In this document: positions 37,684 to 45,945 of the stretch, one piece after another
How positions within the stretch are numbered: the first letter of the stretch is position 1
How the letters are laid out: each line of letters begins with the position of its first letter
Assembly (NCBI RefSeq): GCF_000011205.1
Contig: NC_003106.2
Span: forward strand, 1,116,001 to 1,180,000
Direction of reading: 5' to 3'
Origin: Sulfurisphaera tokodaii str. 7
GTDB taxonomy: Archaea > Thermoproteota > Thermoprotei_A > Sulfolobales > Sulfolobaceae
Length of the DNA: 64,000 bases
Translations under genes and position numbers: made by a program
Notes under the pieces: model-generated
Told to the model about the DNA's origin: nothing
Seen by the model: the letters and a program-made list of their open reading frames with translations, nothing else
The model's database searches: none

Positions 37684-39735
37684 ATGACAGATCTTAGTGA
37701 GTTATTACTTAAATATTTCCTTACTTCCTTAAATCTCATAGAAGTTGAGCCTAGAGGTAATGCAGAAGAAACTAACAATAAAGAGGTAATGAAGATGTTG
37801 AATGAGGGATATATACCGCTTTTTTCGGCTGAAAAAATAAAGTTCATAAAGAATCTTTCTCCAGTTTATGCACAACTCAAAGATATGGCTGATGCAATAT
37901 TCAATGAGCTAAACATAAGGACTGAACTTCCGGCTTCTTACAAAGTTGCAATTGCATTACAACTCTCCATATTGGAGACGTGGCGGAAAGTGATAGTAGA
38001 AAAGGCAATGTTAGACGAAAGAATTGTTATAGACGAGGAAAATAAACTGGATATCTCCCCTTATGCTTTACTACTGTTATATAGATTCATTGCAATTTCG
38101 AAATTTATGTGTACTGGTAACGAAATAGTGAAGCTTTTTAGCAAAGTCTTGGAAACACAGAAAGAAGATAATGCTATTGTGGATATTAAAAGGCTTGAGG
38201 AGTATATAGAGAAGAAGAGGCAAGACAGAAACGAACAAAGAAGGGCATATACAATGTATAATACGCTTTTTGCTCCATTAATACTTTCATATGCTTTAAG
38301 CGGTGCGAGTTTACTTAAATACTATAGGGGACTAACACAGAATCAGCTATCTTATACCTCTACGACACTCATGGAAATTCTAGAGTCTTATTTCTTTAGA
38401 GTAATTTACGATGATAATCGCTCCACTTTAATTTCTCTAGCTAAAGAATTAGTAGACTATTTTTCAGTTTTACACGAAATTGTTTCTAACAAGGAACTAA
38501 AATCTATTATAAAAGAAGGTTCCCTATATTCTTACGTGTTGTCTAAGGCTAATGAACGTGGTATTACTGATATGAGTAAAATTTCCGTAATATGGGGTTT
38601 AATAAATGATGCTGTGATTGCTGCATTAGTCTCTTTAGAGCTTTACGATAATGAAGAACTTAAAACTGCTTATAGGAACTTAGTTGGAGATATCACTATT
38701 TATGAATATGTAATTAAATATCCACAGAAAAACAAAGCTCAACAAATACAAGCTCAATATTCTCAAATCTCTACAGTCCTATGTAATAAGGGTTCACAGA
38801 TCAAGGTTGACGACCTATATCTTCCCCAAAATAATTCCCTCAATATTATATTAAGTTCGGTAAAAAACGGGAACGTGTTGTTCATAGGTCCTCCGGGAAC
38901 TGGAAAGACTACTTTAGCAATAAGAATAGCTGAAGGGATTACTGGAAATAGAGAGTGTTACCAAATAGTTACCGCAAATGCATTATGGTTCAGAAGGCAC
39001 TTAATCGGTGGGGAAAGCCTAGAGAAAGAAACCGTTGTTTGGAAGAGCGGTTTGCTCCTACAAGCTTACGTAAAAGCATCTAAGATAAAAGACGGATATT
39101 ATTTTATAATTATAGATGAGCTGAATAGAGCCGACATTGATAAAGCTTTTGGGGAGCTGTTTACAATATTCTCCAGCCCGTCAGCAGATGACTGGTCAAT
39201 GCCTAACAGTATTTACGAGGAAATTGAAAGATATGGAGATAACATTGATGAAATTGCAAGAGAATTTAAGAGAGTATATTCAAAGTTAAAGAGTGAGGGA
39301 AGAGAGAACGAACCGTTAAGAAAAATAAGGGTAATAGGAACGCTCAATTTGATAGATGCCAGAAACCTCTTCTATGTAGGAGATGCGTTAACTAGGAGGT
39401 TTGTTACAATCCAATTTGAATATCCAAAAGATGTGGAAGATCTGGAGAAGTTCTTTACCTATTATCACCTTAATGAGAATGAAAAACAAGAGATTAGGGA
39501 GCTAGTAATGGAACTTAGACAAGAATTCGGTAGAAGTAAGACCGTTAAGTTCAACATTTCACCTGCAAGTTTAAGGATAGCATTAAAGCTTTACTCCTCT
39601 CTTGAGGAGAGGGATATAAACGCATTTATAAACATCTTGAAAAGTACACTAGGAACACTGAATCAGGATGTAATTAGGATGTTTGATAATATTGTAGAGG
39701 AGTATGAAAAGAAGAAAAAAGGTATTATTAGTTAA
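37684..39735 (+). CDS. mcrB: McrB-like AAA+ motor with large helical N-terminal module, cassette 2
   Basis: This 683-residue motor's C-terminal half is paralogous to cassette 1: Walker A GPPGTGKTTL (about 401), Walker B IIIDELNRADIDKAFGEL (about 475) and TLNLIDARNLFYVGDALTRRF (about 552). The linker just before the motor is also shared (IKVDDLYLPQN). Residues 1-350 are unrelated to cassette 1: long amphipathic helices (for example YRFIAISKFMCTGNEIVKLF; RRAYTMYNTLFAPLILSYAL) with no EVE/PUA-like pattern. Target recognition must therefore differ. A purine-rich AGGAGGT is 11 bases before the ATG. Confidence 0.87.
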   Translation: MTDLSELLLKYFLTSLNLIEVEPRGNAEETNNKEVMKMLNEGYIPLFSAEKIKFIKNLSPVYAQLKDMADAIFNELNIRTELPASYKVAIALQLSILETWRKVIVEKAMLDERIVIDEENKLDISPYALLLLYRFIAISKFMCTGNEIVKLFSKVLETQKEDNAIVDIKRLEEYIEKKRQDRNEQRRAYTMYNTLFAPLILSYALSGASLLKYYRGLTQNQLSYTSTTLMEILESYFFRVIYDDNRSTLISLAKELVDYFSVLHEIVSNKELKSIIKEGSLYSYVLSKANERGITDMSKISVIWGLINDAVIAALVSLELYDNEELKTAYRNLVGDITIYEYVIKYPQKNKAQQIQAQYSQISTVLCNKGSQIKVDDLYLPQNNSLNIILSSVKNGNVLFIGPPGTGKTTLAIRIAEGITGNRECYQIVTANALWFRRHLIGGESLEKETVVWKSGLLLQAYVKASKIKDGYYFIIIDELNRADIDKAFGELFTIFSSPSADDWSMPNSIYEEIERYGDNIDEIAREFKRVYSKLKSEGRENEPLRKIRVIGTLNLIDARNLFYVGDALTRRFVTIQFEYPKDVEDLEKFFTYYHLNENEKQEIRELVMELRQEFGRSKTVKFNISPASLRIALKLYSSLEERDINAFINILKSTLGTLNQDVIRMFDNIVEEYEKKKKGIIS

Positions 39736-39855
39736 TTACCTTTCATCTAAGTCCACATCTTTAACCTCTGCGTCCTTTAAATCTTCTAGTATTTTCTTCA
39801 TAGTCTTCTCGTCTGGAAAGGTTACTATTAACCCATTTACCCTTTTCACGATCAT
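39736..39855 (-). CDS. Possible small protein, 39 residues
   Basis: A frame from ATG at 39855 to TAA at 39736 encodes 39 residues (starts MIVKRVNGLIVTFPDEKT, ends LKDAEVKDVDLDER). The beta-hairpin plus charged helix composition is protein-like, and the frame ends exactly next to the mcrB-like stop (convergent, zero gap). No family is recognised. It could be a real small protein associated with the cassette or a fragment. Confidence 0.5.
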   Translation of the reverse strand: MIVKRVNGLIVTFPDEKTMKKILEDLKDAEVKDVDLDER

Positions 39856-40001
39856 AATATAATTAACGAGTTAAATAAAGGAGATAAGTGAAAGTAATCA
39901 CACTAGAAAAATTAGATTATCCGATTACTAATTTAATGAAATTCCTTTACCATAAAAATTATAATATTTGCTCACAAATTAATAAATATCTTGAATTTAT
40001 T

Positions 40002-40789
40002 GATAGTGTCGTCATTAAGCTACAAATTCTGGGATTAGCCTTCTCTCCCACAAGACCAGCGCTATAGAATACTTCACCATATTTATACTCCTGTTAACAG
40101 CCTTCGTAGCCCTCTTGAAACGTACAAGCCTATCCCTCAGTGAGGAGTGAAAGGACTCGTTAGGATTAACAAGTGAGACTACCGTGTGGTTTTTTAACCA
40201 AAAGTAAACGTTGTAATCATCACTCACCCACCTACCATCATCTGGCAAGTACATTTTAACCTCACGAAAAGTATTCTCGTCCCTATCACCCACAGAGTAA
40301 ATTATGTATAACCCTAGCCTAGTATACACGTGACAATTGAATACCCACTTGTAGAAAGCCCTAGTGTTTCTGTACAAGTACGTCCACATCTCATCAACAA
40401 CCTTAGTAACGACCTTACCCTTGACCAACTCTTTAGCCCTACTCCACCAGCTTCTCGTACTTCCTCTTACCATAACGCTTAACCCAAGTGAAAACAGTAC
40501 CCAGAGGTACGTTAAGAACCCTAGAAATAGCCCTCATACTCATACCATTAGTATACATCCTCAAAGCCTCCTCCCTCACCTCCTTAGAGTGGTGGTGATA
40601 AATTGCGTCTGCAAGGAAGTACTTACCGCAATCCCTACACAGAAACCTCTGCCTACCAAGAGGCTTACCACACTTAACGACGTGGTGACTACCATAAGAG
40701 GGACACGCTATATCATGCCTAATTACAGGCTTCCTACCCATAAGTAATACTCGTTATACAAATATAAATAGCTTAATGACGGCACTATC
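40002..40789 (-). mobile_element. IS1-like insertion sequence, copy 2, inactive
   Basis: A 788-bp copy of the element at 18266-19061, with the same 21-bp ends (one mismatch at right, GGCACTATC). It is flanked by AATTTATT at 39994-40001 and 40790-40797 as target duplication. It lacks 8 bases relative to copy 1, near 40441-40449, which splits the transposase frame into 40439-40741 (N-terminal part) and 40015-40473 (C-terminal part). Confidence 0.92.
40015..40741 (-). pseudogene. IS1-like transposase, frameshifted by an 8-base deletion
   Basis: The zinc-ribbon/helix-turn-helix half (40439-40741) carries one Cys to Tyr change in the first zinc knuckle (CPSYGSHH instead of CPSCGSHH). The catalytic half (40015-40473) is in another frame after the 8-base deletion. 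Both lesions should abolish activity. Ends are intact, so it could be moved by copy 1. Confidence 0.9.
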
Positions 40790-40866
40790 AATTTATTCCC
40801 TTATTTCTTTTATCATAGGGAATTTTTGAGTTAGCAAGATAAATTTCTTGCATCTGTTTAAGTATA

Positions 40867-41070
40867 GGGCGATTCAAGGCTCCTTTACAAATTCACTTTT
40901 ATTTTCTCATTTTGAGATTAAATAATTTGATTGTACATTGACAATTGGAGAGACTAAGGAGCTATACCATGAACTTAATGGAGATAAAGATATATAATCA
41001 ATTACTTCTTCATAGAATTATTTTAATTCTATTAGAAAATCAAAATTCGCAAAGAATCACCGAATCGCCA
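40867..41070. mobile_element. MITE copy B (204 bp)
   Basis: This is a second copy of the element at 23113-23300, diverged but alignable along its length (for example GACAATTGGAGAGACTAAGG against GATAATTGGAGAGACCAAGG). Its ends are inverted repeats: GGGCGATTCAAGGCTCCTTT at left and, reading the other strand, TGGCGATTCGGTGATTCTTT at right. It sits right at the 3' end of the gene ending at 41071. No clear target duplication is visible. Confidence 0.72.
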
Positions 41071-41550
41071 TTATTTTTGCTCATACATACTTCTATTACT
41101 ATCTTCAATTTCATCAATATAGTCGTCTAGCTCAGTGCTCCTCACTAGATTTTTATTTATTTGTGCAATTTTTCTCATAAATTCAATAATCTCTTTCTGA
41201 TGATCTCTTATTTCTTCAAGGTATTTTTCATCTTTTTCCTCTCTACCTACACTGTAATCCGCTATTACTGCTGCCCTAGCAAGATATGCTGTATAAAGCA
41301 TACTGTCTACTATTTCCTGGATTCCTAGGTTATACATTGAGAGTATTTGATCAATTAGATAAGGCTTATTATTATAAATACTTAATATTATCTTGATCTC
41401 TTTTGGCAAATTTTTACAGATATAATCTTCTGCCTCGGATTGAAACATTTCCCTACGATATCTAACAATTGTCTATAAACTTCCTTGAACTGAACGATAA
41501 TCGCCGTTTCTTTTCTTATCTGTAACAAATGAGCATAAGTTTTATTGATC
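41071..41550 (-). pseudogene. 3' part of a gene split by an IS200/IS605 element
   Basis: Joined across the element at 41551-43341, the frame from 43342 continues directly (…TSDYF then TINKTYAHLLQIRKETAII). It then shifts once more at a short A run near 41447-41450 and continues as MFQSEAEDYICKNLPKEIKI..., ending at 41071. The protein is helical and charged. The ATG at 41448 could also start a separate 125-residue protein, but the continuity argues for one decayed gene. No family is recognised. Confidence 0.6.
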
Positions 41551-41623
41551 TGACAAAACGTGAGGCAAGCCTCGCCTTTTAAGGCGGGGTAAAGTTTAAA
41601 AATTATTTTGAATACTTTAAAGT

Positions 41624-42034
41624 GTGGAATACAAATCAACTAGGCATGTAAAGTACCTCTGCAACTACCACTTCGTATGGATACCGAAATATCGTAGGAA
41701 AGTACTAACAGGCGAAATAGCAGAATACACTAAAGAGGTACTAAGAACCATAGCAGAAGAGTTGGACTGTGAAGTACTAGCCCTAGAAGTAATGCCAGAC
41801 CATATCCACCTATTCGTTAACTGCCCACCGAGATACGCACCGTCATATTTAGCAAACTACTTCAAAGGAAAATCGGCAAGACTAATACTCAAGAAGTTCC
41901 AAGAGCTGAAGAAATCTACTAACGGGAAGCTATGGACTAGAAGCTACTTCGTATCTACCGCAGGTAACGTATCCAGCGAGACGATAAAGAAGTATATTGA
42001 AGAACAGTGGGTGAAAGAGAGTGAAGAGGACTAA
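41624..42034 (+). CDS. tnpA: IS200/IS605 transposase TnpA (Y1 HUH type)
   Basis: This 136-residue single-strand transposase has the HUH motif HIHLFVNCPP (about 61-70), preceded by VMPD, and the catalytic Tyr in the C-terminal helix (ETIKKYIEEQW). The start YKSTRHVKYLCNYHFVWIPKYRRKVL is a family hallmark. The start codon is GTG. It mobilises the element, and probably the deleted derivatives, by single-strand cut and paste. Confidence 0.94.
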   Translation: MEYKSTRHVKYLCNYHFVWIPKYRRKVLTGEIAEYTKEVLRTIAEELDCEVLALEVMPDHIHLFVNCPPRYAPSYLANYFKGKSARLILKKFQELKKSTNGKLWTRSYFVSTAGNVSSETIKKYIEEQWVKESEED

Positions 42035-43325
42035 CGTAGTTAAACTACAAGTAGACAAGCAAACCCACGAAAGACTGAAGGAGTTGGCTATTACCACAGC
42101 GAAGTGTTGGAACGAAGTGAACTGGTTAAGGATGCAACAGTACAAGGAGGGGAAGAGGGCGGACTTCAACGGTTCTGAGAAGACGGTATATTCAAAGTAC
42201 AAAACGGTGCTCAAAGTAAACGCAGGACAGGTCGCGAGGAAGAACGCGGAGGACTGGAGGAGCTTCTTCGCGTTAATAGAGATGAAAAAGGAGGGAAAAC
42301 TACCGAGCTGGTTCAAACCGAGACCTCCAGGGTACTGGAAGGAAAACGGCAAGTATAAGCTCATGGTTATTATTAGAAACGATAGGTATGTGGTAAACGA
42401 AGAGAAGAGGGAAATTTACTTGAAGGACTTCCACCTCACCCTCAAGTTTAAGGGGAAACTCAAGTGGGAAGGAAAACAAGGCAGACTAGAGATAATTTAC
42501 AACGAGGCAAGGAAATCGTGGTATGCACATATACCAGTGGAGTTAGAACATAAAGTAGAGAAGGGTAATTTGACGGCTTCAGTAGACTTAGGCATAGTTA
42601 ACCTAGCTACAGTGTACGTCGAAGACGGGTCGTGGTACTTGTTTAAGAGTGGGTCTGTTTTATCCCAATACGAATATTACAGCAAGAAAATACAAGTTGC
42701 CCAGAAGACCTTAGCGAGGCACAAGCAGAGGAGAAGCAGGAAGCTGAAGCTCTTGTACGAGAAGAGGAGTAGGTTCCTAAAACACGCCTTAAACAGCATG
42801 GTTAGGAAGGTAATGGAGCTATTGAAGGATAAAGGAGTAGGCAAGATAGTTGTAGGTCATCCTAAAGACATAGTAAGGGGTCGTGGAAATAAGCTGACGG
42901 TCAACTTCTGGAACTACGGCTATGTCATCAAGAGGTTTAAGGGAGTCGGGGAGGAGGTTGGCATAGACGTTGTCGAGGTCGGTGAGGCTTACACTTCAAA
43001 GACTTGTTCCCTGTGCGGGGAAGCCCACAAAAGTGGGCGTATTAAACGCGGTTTGTTTAAGTGTCCCCGCACGGGGAAGGTAATAAATGCGGACTTAAAC
43101 GGTGCGATAAACATCCTACATATCCCCGAGTCCCGAGGAGCTAGGGGCGGAGGGCAACCCCTAGCTAGGGATAGGGGTAATGGGCTGAAGGCCCAGCCCG
43201 TGGTCTACCGCTGGACGAACGGAGCGGGGTGGGTGTGTATAACACCCACTAGCTATGAAGTTGTGAGGATGAAGGTGGTAAACCACAAACCTGTGAACCA
43301 CCCTAAGGGAACCCTCGCCCTTTAG
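42021..43325 (+). CDS. tnpB: TnpB RNA-guided nuclease of the IS605 element
   Basis: This 434-residue TnpB has an N-terminal helical/OB part and a RuvC-like nuclease: ASVDLGIVNLATVY (first Asp, about 191), a Glu-containing segment IDVVEVGEAYTS, and a zinc finger CSLCGEAHKSGRIKRGLFKCPRTG. The last catalytic Asp is in INADLNGAINI. TnpB proteins cut DNA guided by an omega RNA made from the element's right end. An extended C-terminal tail of about 70 residues after INIL follows the zinc finger and overlaps the right-end RNA region. It overlaps tnpA by 14 bases. Confidence 0.93.
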   Translation: MKRTNVVKLQVDKQTHERLKELAITTAKCWNEVNWLRMQQYKEGKRADFNGSEKTVYSKYKTVLKVNAGQVARKNAEDWRSFFALIEMKKEGKLPSWFKPRPPGYWKENGKYKLMVIIRNDRYVVNEEKREIYLKDFHLTLKFKGKLKWEGKQGRLEIIYNEARKSWYAHIPVELEHKVEKGNLTASVDLGIVNLATVYVEDGSWYLFKSGSVLSQYEYYSKKIQVAQKTLARHKQRRSRKLKLLYEKRSRFLKHALNSMVRKVMELLKDKGVGKIVVGHPKDIVRGRGNKLTVNFWNYGYVIKRFKGVGEEVGIDVVEVGEAYTSKTCSLCGEAHKSGRIKRGLFKCPRTGKVINADLNGAINILHIPESRGARGGGQPLARDRGNGLKAQPVVYRWTNGAGWVCITPTSYEVVRMKVVNHKPVNHPKGTLAL

Positions 43326-43341
43326 GGCGGGGAGGAGGTCA

Positions 43342-43700
43342 GTAAAATAATCTGAAGTTAGTTGATATAATTTTGCAATTCTTTTTTCTCCCAATTGGTT
43401 TAAGAACTTCGATGTAGCTCTTAAAAGACTTGGAATTTCTGATTTACCCACTGGATCATGACCTAGTTTTTCTTTAATCTTCTTAGGTTCTAAGGACTGT
43501 CTCAGTAGTATTCTTAATAAATTAGAAATCTTATTTACGTATCTAAGATTTACATTCTTATCTTTATTTGCAGCAGCTATCGCTAAAGCTGGATATACGA
43601 TATGTGTGCCATATGTTACTAGGTAATAAATATTAACACAAATTACAATATTATGGTCATTAAGAAGAGTATCTTTGGTACTTATTCCAAGTTAAAATGC
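43342..43700 (-). pseudogene. 5' part of a gene split by the IS200/IS605 element
   Basis: On the minus strand an open frame runs from about 43678 to the IS boundary, reading LGISTKDTLLNDHN..., LVTYGTHIVYPALAIAAAN, and ending QLTSDYF. Upstream is an in-frame stop, and similar protein-like text continues for some codons, so the 5' end is also damaged. The THIVYPALA segment faintly recalls the 'THG...P' motif of Csx1-type CARF proteins, and a Csa3-like gene is close. I do not regard this as sufficient for a call. Confidence 0.5.
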
Positions 43701-44103
43701 TAAAGGTAGATTTAAGGTGCAACTATGAAAATATATCTCCGTAAAAATCATTAAGTGATGAACTCTCCCTAAAAATGATACATAATATTATCGTTAACTT
43801 ATAATCACAATAGTATTGAAGACGTTCTCCTTTTAAGGATGCTCGCTTTACAATTTGTAATATAGTAAAAACCTCATCTTAAATATGTATAAGTACTGAA
43901 TTGTATCTAAGAAGATTAAAGATTTAACTCTCTGTATTGTATGATTAACATAGCTATTATCTTTGTGTTTTATCAGAATTTATTCGAGTTTTCTATATGT
44001 TAGAAATTATCTTAAACATATTTTCTCGTTATTTTAAATCTGAAAAAGAATTTTATCATTTCATTTCTACGAAAAATTTATTGCTCTCATTTTTCACTAT
44101 TCT
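43701..44103. other. Intergenic gap with possible remnant of the split gene
   Basis: The minus strand near 43701-43790 keeps short open pieces (for example SSSLNDFYGDIFS) that may be the decayed N-terminus of the split gene. The rest is AT-rich non-coding DNA. No CRISPR repeats are seen here. Confidence 0.4.
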
Positions 44104-44715
44104 GTGATGATATTAGTAGTTACTTTAGGGTTTGATGAAAAATTCCAGATTAGGGCATTGATGAGGAGGTTTAACGACTTGGAAAAAGTTATCGTAGTAG
44201 GTTCTTTTAACGATGAAAGGGCTAAAAAGGCTTTAGAGTCTTTTGAGAACGTTATGAAGAGTGCTCAAGTTAACTATGAGCTTGTTGAAGTTGACCCCCA
44301 CAATTTTTACGATACTATTATTACCATTACTAAGAGGATTATAAATAAGAATAAGGGAAGGATGTTTGTATTAAATGTTAGTGGAGGAATGAGGATTTTA
44401 ATTATAGAACTTCTCTTTGCTTTTATTTTTTCCGGCCTTGAGGCTGAAGTTGAAATTGAATCTGAAGATTTCAACACAATAGTATCGTTCAGATTAAGTG
44501 ATATGTATCCCGCTCATTTGACTCAAGATCACATAAGAATTTTAATGTCAATCAAACAAGGTTATACTAGTATTAATTCAATTCATAAACGCGTTGAAAT
44601 GTCTTTATCTACTACATGGAGAAGGTTAAAAGAACTGAGAGAGATGGGTTTGATAGATGAAGAGAATAGATTAACTGTTAAGGGAGAACTGGTCATTAAA
44701 ATGTTCAGCCCTTAA
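44104..44715 (+). CDS. csa3: Csa3-like CARF regulator with winged helix
   Basis: This 203-residue protein has an N-terminal CARF domain (about 1-135): MILVVTLGFDEKFQIRALM opens it, and FVLNVSGGMRILIIELLFAF carries the Gly-Gly ligand loop. A C-terminal winged helix (about 140-200: SINSIHKRVEMSLSTTWRRLKELREMGLI) follows. Csa3 proteins bind cyclic oligoadenylates and regulate CRISPR adaptation or interference genes in Sulfolobales. Here no cas gene or array is visible, so it is an orphan or controls genes outside the window. ATG at 44104 and ATG at 44107 are both possible. Confidence 0.8.
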   Translation: MMILVVTLGFDEKFQIRALMRRFNDLEKVIVVGSFNDERAKKALESFENVMKSAQVNYELVEVDPHNFYDTIITITKRIINKNKGRMFVLNVSGGMRILIIELLFAFIFSGLEAEVEIESEDFNTIVSFRLSDMYPAHLTQDHIRILMSIKQGYTSINSIHKRVEMSLSTTWRRLKELREMGLIDEENRLTVKGELVIKMFSP

Positions 44716-45080
44716 TTACTCTTAGATGCTATGTTTAATCAGTTTTTAGTTCGAGACGGTTTTAAGTTCTATGCAAAAATTGAAGAGATTTACAAAGCAA
44801 TAACAAATTACAGTTAAAGAATGATTAAAACCGCTGAGAAAATCAGTAAAGCTTTTAATGAGGGGATAAATACTCTAATTTAATTCATGATTATATATTC
44901 GATTTAGAATTGATGGAATATAAAATAGAAACTAATCTATGTTTTTTCTATGAATCTGAATGCTAGTAAGCTGAAATATGTGTTCCTTTAAGATGTCGAT
45001 GAAGAGAGTTTAGGCTTAAACTTTTCACATTATGAACTTTTTTCTCTAAGCTTTTAAATTTCTATTTCCTATTTACTAAC
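44716..45080. other. Intergenic gap
   Basis: 365 bases with short broken frames on the plus strand (for example VRDGFKFYAKIEEIYKAI near 44750) that may be gene debris. A TATA-like AGCTTTTAAATTT precedes 45081. Confidence 0.4.
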
Positions 45081-45617
45081 GTGTATAAACTTATAATAAA
45101 CGACTGGAATTTAGCACTCCACGATTTTACTAGTTACCTTTTAGAGGGTTTAGGAGATAATTTGAAAATGATTATTGGATTAAGTGAAGATGCGTCTATA
45201 TATGATAGTAATGTTTTGGTTGTAGTTAGAGAAATAAATGATGAGGTTAGGAGAATTGTAGCTAAAGCTGCAATAAAAACAAACGAAAAACATAAATCAG
45301 TCATAAGTTATTATTTAACTGACGAGAAGGACGTCAAGACAATAGAGGTTTTCAGTAGAGTGAGTATTGAGGAGGTTGATGATTGTGAAAAAGCATTTGA
45401 GGATTTTTACAAAGAGATTAGAAATTACGTGGTTGATGTAGTATTTTTGGGAAATAGGTATGTATATGATAGTAATGTTTTGGTTGTAGTTAGGGAAGTT
45501 AATGATGAGGTTAGAAGAATTGTAGCTAAAGCTGCAATAAAAACAAACGAAAAACATAAGTGCATAATAAGTTACTACTTAACTGATAATAAAGGGTTAA
45601 TTGATGAGTTTAAGTAA
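45081..45617 (+). CDS. MNT-like partner with internal duplication and lost catalytic motif
   Basis: This 178-residue protein has the strand-helix start of minimal nucleotidyltransferases (LHDFTSYLLEGLGDNLKMIIGLSED). Where those have GS and D-x-D, it reads IIGLSEDASIYDSNVLVVV, so the metal-binding acidic pair is degraded. A block of about 42 residues starting YDSNVLVVVREINDEVRRIV is repeated almost exactly near the C-terminus, with about 90% identical DNA at 45197-45323 and 45463-45588. The stop overlaps the start of the HEPN gene downstream. It may be an inactive antitoxin or a recent rearrangement product. Confidence 0.7.
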   Translation: MYKLIINDWNLALHDFTSYLLEGLGDNLKMIIGLSEDASIYDSNVLVVVREINDEVRRIVAKAAIKTNEKHKSVISYYLTDEKDVKTIEVFSRVSIEEVDDCEKAFEDFYKEIRNYVVDVVFLGNRYVYDSNVLVVVREVNDEVRRIVAKAAIKTNEKHKCIISYYLTDNKGLIDEFK

Positions 45618-45945
45618 ATGGGAAGTACTGTATAAAGAAGCATTAAAAGATATAGAAGTTGGAAATTATAATAAGGCAGCATCTGCTATATACTTTAGTA
45701 TAAGAAAAGCGGTGGAAGAAGTTTTAATTAGGATGAAACTTAACATACCTAGAAGGGATGATAAACTTGCTAATGTATTGAAGCATTTAGGGTTCGATGA
45801 GGAAGCAGAACTGTTCATGGAACTATATAATCTAAGAAAAAAGGCTGATTATTCAGACGAGAATATAGATAGGAATGAGATAACAAAAGCTATTGAAAAA
45901 TATGAAAGAATTTATCAGCAATTAACAAAGTTAAATAGAATTTAA
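45601..45945 (+). CDS. HEPN-domain protein
   Basis: This 114-residue helical protein has the HEPN pattern WEVLYKEALKDIEVGNYNKAASAIYFSIRKAVEEVL and the C-terminal LRKKADYSDENIDRNEI. It overlaps the degenerate MNT-like gene by about 17 bases, so the order is MNT then HEPN, opposite to the pair at 20708-21468. The likely start is the ATG at 45604. A canonical R-x4-6-H RNase motif is not obvious, so toxicity is uncertain. Confidence 0.78.
   Translation: MMSLSKWEVLYKEALKDIEVGNYNKAASAIYFSIRKAVEEVLIRMKLNIPRRDDKLANVLKHLGFDEEAELFMELYNLRKKADYSDENIDRNEITKAIEKYERIYQQLTKLNRI

Larger units (their letters stand above)
41551..43341 (+). mobile_element. IS200/IS605-family insertion sequence, complete
   Basis: A 1791-bp element with subterminal hairpins instead of inverted repeats. 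The left end is TGACAAAACG plus hairpin GCCTCGCCTTTTAAGGCGGG, and the right end hairpin GCCCTTTAGGGC is followed by GAGGAGGTCA. It encodes tnpA and tnpB in the same direction with a 14-base overlap. No target duplication is expected for this family. It interrupts a minus-strand gene (41071-43700) and is the parent of the mini-elements at 1-293 and 30073-30428. Confidence 0.93.

Noticed and set aside
32733-39735. MoxR/VWA-type chaperone system instead of McrBC
   Set aside because: No VWA-domain gene is present, Walker B has the McrB-type 'DEINRAD...FGEL' extension, and the partner is a PD-(D/E)XK nuclease of the McrC/DUF2357 type.
43342-43700. Calling the split gene a Csx1-type effector
   Set aside because: Only a short THIVYP segment is suggestive, and no HEPN R-x4-6-H motif is seen in the C-terminal half. 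Kept as a finding, not as an annotation.
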